Source: Oscillospiraceae bacterium
Lineage (GTDB): Bacteria; Bacillota; Clostridia; Oscillospirales; Oscillospiraceae
DNA: 64,000 nt
Direction: 5' to 3'
Assembly (NCBI GenBank): GCA_910574635.1
Contig: CAJTCG010000004.1
Location: 162,131-226,130 of the forward strand
Below are positions 59,760 to 64,000 of the stretch, one piece after another. The position numbers and the translations under genes were made by a program. The first letter of the stretch is position 1; every line of letters begins with the position of its first letter. The notes beneath the pieces are model-generated. The model was not told the DNA's origin and ran no database searches. It saw only the letters and a program-made list of their open reading frames with translations.

Positions 59760-60587
59760 TCAGTCCATCAGATTTTTCAGACGTGCCAGTTTGTCCTGCG
59801 CCGTGGCCTTGCGGAAGTTATCTCCCGAAAAGCGGATGGGGGCGCACATTTCCAACAGCCGGTCATAGATGCGGGCATGGGCGGTGTCCTGGGGGTGCTG
59901 CAAGTCTTGAAGGGGGAGGTTCGTGGTGACGATCAGCGGCCTGCGGCTGCGGTAGCAGCTGTCGATCACGTTGTAGACCTGTTCCAAACCGTACTCCGTC
60001 CCACGCTCCATTCCAAAATCGTCCAGTATCAGCAGCGGGGCGCGGCAGAGGCGGGCTATGTACTCGTTGCGGCCCTCAAAGCTGGCGGTCAGGTCGTTGA
60101 GTATCAGGGCAAAGTTCGTCATGCGGACGGCCACTTCCTGTTCCATCAGGGCATTGGCGATACAGCCCGCAAAATAGCTTTTGCCAGTCCCCACGCCGCC
60201 CCACAGCAGATAGCCGATGTTTTCCTCCTGCATGGCCGACCAATTCTCGACATAGAACCGGGCGTGTTTCATCTGCGGACATTTCCCGTTGTCGTTGGCA
60301 AATATCCAATCTTTCATGGCGGGGTCAGTAAAGCCCCAGCGCTTCAATTCGGCCACGGCCTGACGGTGACGGCGGGCCTCCTGCTCCGCTGCCTTCCGGT
60401 CGATGCGCTCCTGCTCACAGCGGCAGGGGTGGGGGAGCAAGCGGCCCTCCAACGGCGGGGCCTCCATGCGAAACTGTTTCGGGGTGCGGCACTTGCCGCA
60501 GTACAAAAGACCGTCCTCGCCGGTGTAGTCTCCCGGTTCCAGCCGGGTCACGGTGATGCGCTTGATGATGCTGTCAAAATCATTCAT
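59760..60587 (-). CDS. DnaC/DnaI-like helicase loader ATPase
   Basis: 275 residues. A zinc-binding start (YCGKCRTPKQF, LPHPCRCEQERID) precedes an AAA+ domain: Walker A LLWGGVGTGKSYFAGCIANA, Walker B APLLILDDFGMERGTEYGLE, sensor IVTTNLPLQDL. This matches phage and ICE DnaC-type loaders that place the replicative helicase. ATG 60587 overlaps the rep-like stop as ATGA, so the two are translated together: initiator plus loader. Confidence 0.9.
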   Translation of the reverse strand: MNDFDSIIKRITVTRLEPGDYTGEDGLLYCGKCRTPKQFRMEAPPLEGRLLPHPCRCEQERIDRKAAEQEARRHRQAVAELKRWGFTDPAMKDWIFANDNGKCPQMKHARFYVENWSAMQEENIGYLLWGGVGTGKSYFAGCIANALMEQEVAVRMTNFALILNDLTASFEGRNEYIARLCRAPLLILDDFGMERGTEYGLEQVYNVIDSCYRSRRPLIVTTNLPLQDLQHPQDTAHARIYDRLLEMCAPIRFSGDNFRKATAQDKLARLKNLMD

Positions 60588-61321
60588 AGGCTCTCGCCCT
60601 CCTTGCACGAATAGTCAGATATGCCGCCCTTGCCTTTGCGCCAATCATCAGCTACCCAGCGGCGAATGGTGGCGGCATGGCTCTTGTAGGTCTTGCCGGT
60701 AGAAGCCATGTACTCGGATAATCGCTCGATGTACTCCTGCCAGACGGTGGGGAAGTCGGCTTGCAGCTCGGCAACCTCGGCCTCCGTCAGAAAGACGTTC
60801 TCATAGCGGCCTCGCGCGCGGGCGCACGCGCCCTCTCTCCTGTAAGGTAATTCACTCAGGTTACTTGTAAGGTTATTAGTAGACAATTTTCTGTCCATCA
60901 AAGGGATAGTTTTCTGTCCATCAGGAGGATAATTTTCTGTCCGTCTGGAGGATAATTTTTTGTCCATCAAACGGACAATATCCTGTCCATCAGGTATCTT
61001 TACAAAAATGCGGTTTGGCTGGGACTGGCCCCGACGTTTGCGCTCAATCAAACCAGCAGTTTCCAGTTTGTTCAATGCGTTCTTGACGGTCATGGGGCTG
61101 CGGTCAATGGCGTTGGCAATCTCAACAATGGGAAAGACAATGTAAATCTGGCCGTTGTCATCCGCCCAGCCGTTGGCCTGGGAGAGCTGCGCCCTGTCCA
61201 GCAGAACGGCATAGACCAGCTTGGTAGCCAGCGCCAAATCCGCCTCCATCAGAAAACGGGGGTAGGGCAAATAGGGCGGCATTTTGGTGTCGGCGGTCAT
61301 GTAGTCAGCAATCGTGTTCAC
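60584..61321 (-). CDS. RepA-like replication initiator, copy 2
   Basis: 245 residues. YLPYPRFLMEADLALATKLV, YAVLLDRAQLSQANGWADDN and MTVKNALNKLETAGLIERKR form the winged-helix N-terminal part. The C-terminal part (VWQEYIERLSEYMASTGKTY, HAATIRRWVADDWRKG) is DnaD-like. The central part is encoded by five 23-bp direct repeats. Coupled to a DnaC-like gene, it is a replication module. The start is uncertain: GTG 61321 abuts GGGAGG, so a slightly later codon may be used. Confidence 0.87.
   Translation of the reverse strand: MNTIADYMTADTKMPPYLPYPRFLMEADLALATKLVYAVLLDRAQLSQANGWADDNGQIYIVFPIVEIANAIDRSPMTVKNALNKLETAGLIERKRRGQSQPNRIFVKIPDGQDIVRLMDKKLSSRRTENYPPDGQKTIPLMDRKLSTNNLTSNLSELPYRREGACARARGRYENVFLTEAEVAELQADFPTVWQEYIERLSEYMASTGKTYKSHAATIRRWVADDWRKGKGGISDYSCKEGESL
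60881..60995 (-). repeat. Five 23-bp iterons inside repA copy 2
   Basis: Units at 60881, 60904, 60927, 60950 and 60973 are exactly 23 bases apart. The plus-strand consensus is GGATAATTTTCTGTCCATCA plus three bases. Twenty-three is not a multiple of three, so the protein is not repeated. The repeat is kept at DNA level, as expected of initiator-binding iterons of a replication origin. Confidence 0.85.
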
Positions 61322-61440
61322 CTCCCGATTTGTGGACCGTTAGAGGGCCGTTTTAGGGGTTCGGAATGATAACATACAGCCCCCCTATCGACCACGCCCG
61401 GAAAGCCTTGAAAAATCAGGGCCGTTTGGGGCCTAAAGCG

Positions 61441-61779
61441 TTACATACCAGCCCTATGACGGCGCACCCGTTCACGGGTCTTTCGCCGCCGCTCCTGTTC
61501 GGCGCAATCAGGGCAGTATTTGGCCCGGTTCGACTTGGGAATGTACCGGCCTCCGCACAGGACGCATTTCTTCATGTCCTCCCGGTAGAGCAGAGCGGCG
61601 CACAGGCTTTCATCCAGCGGCAGCACAGCGGCCCGGAACCAGCGGCAGATCAGCGAGTAGGAAATGCTTTGAATACAGACACATTCCTCCCCGTCATCCA
61701 GCAGGAGGCAGTTGCCGTCCTGGTAGTTGCAGCACTCATGCACCAGCCGCCGGACAGCCCGATATTGCTGATAGGTCAT
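61441..61779 (-). CDS. Cysteine-rich VLP-type protein
   Basis: 112 residues. VRRLVHECCNYQDGNCLLLD, ECVCIQSISYSLICRWFRAA and a second array KKCVLCGGRYIPKSNRAKYC..C match the cysteine-rich VLP domain plus a zinc ribbon, ending in a basic tail. It is common beside MobA/MobL relaxases; function unknown, probably nucleic-acid binding. It starts at ATG 61779, overlapping the relaxase stop as ATGA. The 119 bases before repA copy 2 hold no gene. Confidence 0.85.
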   Translation of the reverse strand: MTYQQYRAVRRLVHECCNYQDGNCLLLDDGEECVCIQSISYSLICRWFRAAVLPLDESLCAALLYREDMKKCVLCGGRYIPKSNRAKYCPDCAEQERRRKTRERVRRHRAGM

Positions 61780-63206
61780 CGCTCCTGTTCCTCCCTGCGC
61801 TGGGTCTGGCCCTCCCTGGCAAGACGCTCGGCGGTCTTTTTCAATGTCTCCACCGCCTTGATGTCCTCCCGCATATCCCGCATTTTCAGATAATCAGCGT
61901 CCTTTTCTGCGATCAGCTTTGCGGCCTCCGCCCTCCATGCCTTGGGGGTGATGCTCTCGCCGGATGCTTTCAGCGTGTCCAGATAGCGAACAGCAGCATC
62001 GAACAGGGCAAGGTCGGCGCTGTGCCGCTGCTCGAATTGCTCTCGCTTTCCCGGCGAAACCTTGTCCAGCTTTTGGCGGACAGGCTTGTATTTTTGATAC
62101 TGCTCCCACATTTCCAGCCGCTCATTCAAAACAGACAACCGGCGTTCGGTCTTGACAATCTTGCCGCGCAAATCATAATAGCCGCTGTTCATGGCCGAAA
62201 CCTTTTCGTAAAGTTCCGGCATGGACGAAATACCGTTTGCCTGCAAAAAATTGAAAAGCGCAACATTCTCCTTGAGGGCCGTGACCCTGGCATATTGGGA
62301 AGTCGGGGCGGTGTCCTGCCTTGCCTGGAAAAGAAAATCCATGATGCTTTCCCGGCCCTGGGGCTGGGTGGATTGCTCCTTGCTCCAGTTATACAGCCGG
62401 GTAATACGGGCTTTAATTTCTTTTAGCAGCTTGTTGTCGGCGGCAATCTCCCGGTTGATGTTGCCTTTCTCCGTCTGGATGCCCCGGCGCTCCATTTGGC
62501 TGGCGGCAGGCCCCATGTGGACGGTGGGGATTTCATCAACGCCTTGGCGCTTGTAGCTGCGGTGGTCGATGCGCTCCGGCCTGCCAGCGGCCTCCAGCGC
62601 CCGGTTGGTATAAGCGGCCCACGCCGCCCGCCACTTCTCGGCGTTGCCCCGCTGGTTCCAGTCGGTGGTGTCCTCCCGATGGCTTTTCCAGCCGCCTTTG
62701 CCGTCAGGGATGCGCTGGCCCTGGCCGTCCAGGTCGTACACCTTGCGGCACTTCGCCCCCCATTCTCCATTTTCTTTTATAGGCCGAATTGTCAGTAGAA
62801 TGTGGGCATGGGGGTTGCCAGTTCCCTTGTCATGGATGGCGAAGTCAGCGCACATTCCAGCCGAAACAAAATTGCCTTGCACGAAAGAACGGACAAGGGC
62901 AAGCTGCTCCGCTCTGGACAGTTCAACGGGCAAGGCCACTTCAATTTCTCTGGCAAGCTGGGCGGTGCTGGACTTCTCGATTTCCTCCACGCTGTTCCAG
63001 AGGGTGGAGCGGTCTGCAAACTCTGGCGGGGCGTGAGAGGGCAACATGATTTCTGTATGGACAACACCACCTTTGCGTGTGTAGTCATGGGTCAGGCCGT
63101 CCCACTCGTTCACCAGTTTTTCGCCGCTCCGATATGCGGCAGCGGCCACGGCGGACTTGCCCTGGCTCCGCTGAATGATTTGGATGGGACAGTGAAAAAT
63201 TGCCGT
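61776..63206 (-). CDS. MobA/MobL-family relaxase (MobQ), apparent ACG start
   Basis: About 476 residues. AIFHCPIQIIQRSQGKSAVA, AAAYRSGEKLVNEWDGLTHD is the family opening, with the Tyr of AAAYRSGE the likely nicking residue. HILLTIRP within NPHAHILLT has the metal-binding His pair. The rest is helical. Relatives I recall begin M-A-I-F-H-C; here that methionine is ACG 63206, with AGGAGG 9 bases before. The only upstream alternative, TTG 63266, lies in the oriT repeat without a site. It would nick the oriT just upstream. Confidence 0.88.
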   Translation of the reverse strand, partial: TAIFHCPIQIIQRSQGKSAVAAAAYRSGEKLVNEWDGLTHDYTRKGGVVHTEIMLPSHAPPEFADRSTLWNSVEEIEKSSTAQLAREIEVALPVELSRAEQLALVRSFVQGNFVSAGMCADFAIHDKGTGNPHAHILLTIRPIKENGEWGAKCRKVYDLDGQGQRIPDGKGGWKSHREDTTDWNQRGNAEKWRAAWAAYTNRALEAAGRPERIDHRSYKRQGVDEIPTVHMGPAASQMERRGIQTEKGNINREIAADNKLLKEIKARITRLYNWSKEQSTQPQGRESIMDFLFQARQDTAPTSQYARVTALKENVALFNFLQANGISSMPELYEKVSAMNSGYYDLRGKIVKTERRLSVLNERLEMWEQYQKYKPVRQKLDKVSPGKREQFEQRHSADLALFDAAVRYLDTLKASGESITPKAWRAEAAKLIAEKDADYLKMRDMREDIKAVETLKKTAERLAREGQTQRREEQER

Positions 63207-63240
63207 AAAAATGCACCTCCTATCAGTGCTGGATATTGGC

Positions 63241-63385
63241 CCCGCCGGAAAGTGACAGACGCGCAACGGGTGTCACTTTCTGGCGGGGGTGCGGGGGTTT
63301 GGGGGTGTCAACCCCCATCGCGTCCGTAGGACGCAACAGCCCCCGGCAGGGCGCACGACACCGGGACGGTGTATAAGTGCGCCAT
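63241..63385 (+). other. Probable origin of transfer (oriT) for the MobA/MobL relaxase
   Basis: The nic-like sequence ATAAGTGCGCC (63373-63383) matches the pSK41/pGO1-type MobQ core TAAGTGCG^CC. It is preceded by ACACC-GGGAC-GGTGT (58-72 of the 63300 block), and GGCGCAC (63350-63356) pairs with GTGCGCC (63377-63383). A second strong inverted repeat of 17-bp arms with one mismatch lies at 63241-63257 / 63271-63287. Smaller ones are GGGGGT/ACCCCC (about 63301-63316) and GCGTCC/GGACGC. All lie between the relaxase and DUF3847 genes. Confidence 0.7.
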
Positions 63386-63397
63386 TCGGACTGGGGA

Positions 63398-63667
63398 TTA
63401 CTCCGCAATCTCGTTTTTGGGTGCTTTTTCCGCCAGCTCCGCCGCCCCTGGCAGGCGGGAGAGGGCAATCAGGAATGCCTTGACTTCCTCGCCCTCCATG
63501 CCGACAACGGCAGGGAAAACAGCCTCCCAAATGGCCCCTCGGCCAATCAGCCGGTGCGTTCTGGCCCGGTGTTCCTCAGTGCGCTTTTTGTTCAGCAAAA
63601 TCTTTTGGCGGTTCTGATATTGGCTAATTTTCTTTTCGATTTCCTGTTCCTCTTGGGTTTTGTCCAT
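63398..63667 (-). CDS. DUF3847 protein
   Basis: 89 residues from ATG 63667 (MDKTQEEQEIEKKISQYQNR). RQKILLNKKRTEEHRARTHR, LIGRGAIWEAVFPAVVGMEG and VKAFLIALSRLPGAAELAEK match DUF3847. It has an N-terminal coiled coil with a basic stretch, and is usually next to the MobA/MobL gene. It may be a relaxosome helper. AGGAGG is 10 bases before the ATG; a TTG 9 bases earlier is too close to it. Confidence 0.82.
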   Translation of the reverse strand: MDKTQEEQEIEKKISQYQNRQKILLNKKRTEEHRARTHRLIGRGAIWEAVFPAVVGMEGEEVKAFLIALSRLPGAAELAEKAPKNEIAE

Positions 63668-63672
63668 AGTTG

Positions 63673-64000
63673 TCAATCCTCCTTTTCCAGCCAGCCATTT
63701 TTGGCGAAAATCTTCTGTAACTTTTTGAGCGCGCCGGTCACGCTGTCACAGGCACAGCTCCCGCTGATGCCCTCGTCCGCCGCAATCTCCCGAAACTTTT
63801 TCTTCAAGGCATACCGGGCATAGAGCCGCCGCGCCTGGGTGGGGGACAGGTGGGTGACAGCCTCCGCCAAATGCTCCAACAGCAGTTCTTCAGCGGCCTC
63901 GTCAATCTCCCGGATCATCAAATCCTCCGGGGACTGTACCAGGAACATGGCGTGGTTTTCAATGCCGGGGCTGCAATCCATAGAGTAAACGTGATAGTAA
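63673..64000 (-). CDS. Sigma-70 region 4-like protein (N-terminus outside the window)
   Basis: The frame is open to the right edge; its visible end is about 109 residues. LMIREIDEAAEELLLEHLAE and AVTHLSPTQARRLYARYALK, KKFREIAADEGISGSCACDS, VTGALKKLQKIF form a sigma region-4 helix-turn-helix: the 'LSPTQARRLY...FREIAADEGIS' pattern. It may direct transcription of the module that follows. A methionine at 63981 lacks a ribosome binding site, so the gene probably starts beyond 64000. Confidence 0.7.
   Translation of the reverse strand, partial: YYHVYSMDCSPGIENHAMFLVQSPEDLMIREIDEAAEELLLEHLAEAVTHLSPTQARRLYARYALKKKFREIAADEGISGSCACDSVTGALKKLQKIFAKNGWLEKED

Larger units (their letters stand above)
6034..64000. 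mobile_element. Integrative and conjugative element of Tn1549 / CD1107-Maff2 type (incomplete at right)
   Basis: From 6923 to the right edge every well-supported gene is on the minus strand, often with ATGA stop-start overlaps. The set is diagnostic of a Clostridia ICE: relaxases, MobC, PcfB, VirD4, VirB4, VirB6, Maff2, PrgI, a CD1108-type wall hydrolase, DUF4315, a DUF4366 (CD1107-type) protein, TopB, SpoVG, ParA/ParB, RepA-like proteins and a giant methylase/helicase. No integrase, excisionase or att repeat was found, so the right end is beyond 64000. The left end is uncertain: between about 5841 and 6923, depending on whether the divergent XRE pair belongs to it. Confidence 0.85.

Noticed and set aside
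60881..60995. Possible CRISPR array
   Set aside because: Only five 23-bp units in direct contact, with no spacers and no cas genes, and inside a rep gene. Iterons fit better.

Overview
The window looks like part of a Clostridia (Bacillota) chromosome, probably an Oscillospiraceae-type gut anaerobe. The reasons are a fairly GC-rich sequence, strong AGGAGG ribosome binding sites, S-layer homology (SLH) surface proteins, and a conjugative element of the Tn1549 / CD1107-CD1108-Maff2 type. Genus is an inference. No tRNA, rRNA, CRISPR array or insertion sequence was recognised, and no gene-free stretch exceeds about 220 bases.

Region 1 (1-5840) is chromosomal. It holds the end of one XRE-type regulator and a second complete one. 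They are followed by a leftward operon: CoA-transferase, a 30-residue membrane microprotein, a sodium:solute symporter, a DUF169 protein, a decayed crotonase copy and an intact crotonase. Together these suggest uptake and CoA-dependent breakdown of a small organic acid. The substrate is unknown.

Region 2 (6034-6920) is a divergent pair: a 54-residue protein and an XRE regulator with a shared palindromic operator. It lies at or near the left end of the element.

Region 3 (6923-64000) is about 57 kb of genes nearly all read leftward: an integrative and conjugative element (ICE) that runs off the right edge. No complete integrase is in view. In order of transcription it carries:
- a sigma-like gene, DUF3847, a probable oriT, a MobA/MobL relaxase, and a RepA-like initiator with five 23-bp iterons plus a DnaC-like loader;
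- a broken serine recombinase, ParA/ParB, and a second RepA-like initiator;
- two giant SLH surface proteins (1942 and 2228 residues) as cargo;
- a PP-loop (PAPS reductase-like) enzyme, two XF1762-family proteins, PcfB, VirD4, Maff2, VirB6, SpoVG-like, DUF3848/3849, a C5 DNA methyltransferase, PrgI, VirB4, and an N4/N6 DNA methyltransferase;
- a cell-wall hydrolase fusion (CD1108 type), DUF4315, DUF4366 (CD1107 type), topoisomerase III, small accessory proteins, and a 3666-residue polyvalent methylase/helicase;
- MobC, a Toprim primase-like protein and a second relaxase.

The main novelty candidates are: (i) a KPS[ILV]xxxL motif placed 28-34 residues from the C-terminus of seven unrelated element proteins, a possible type IV secretion or docking signal; (ii) a tnpV gene nested out of frame inside the giant helicase gene; (iii) three genes whose only sensible start codon is ACG or ATT; (iv) 23-bp iterons inside a rep gene; (v) giant surface proteins as conjugative cargo; (vi) terminators placed just upstream of the ribosome binding sites of repA and the Toprim gene. 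All family names come from reading the translated sequences, not from searches.
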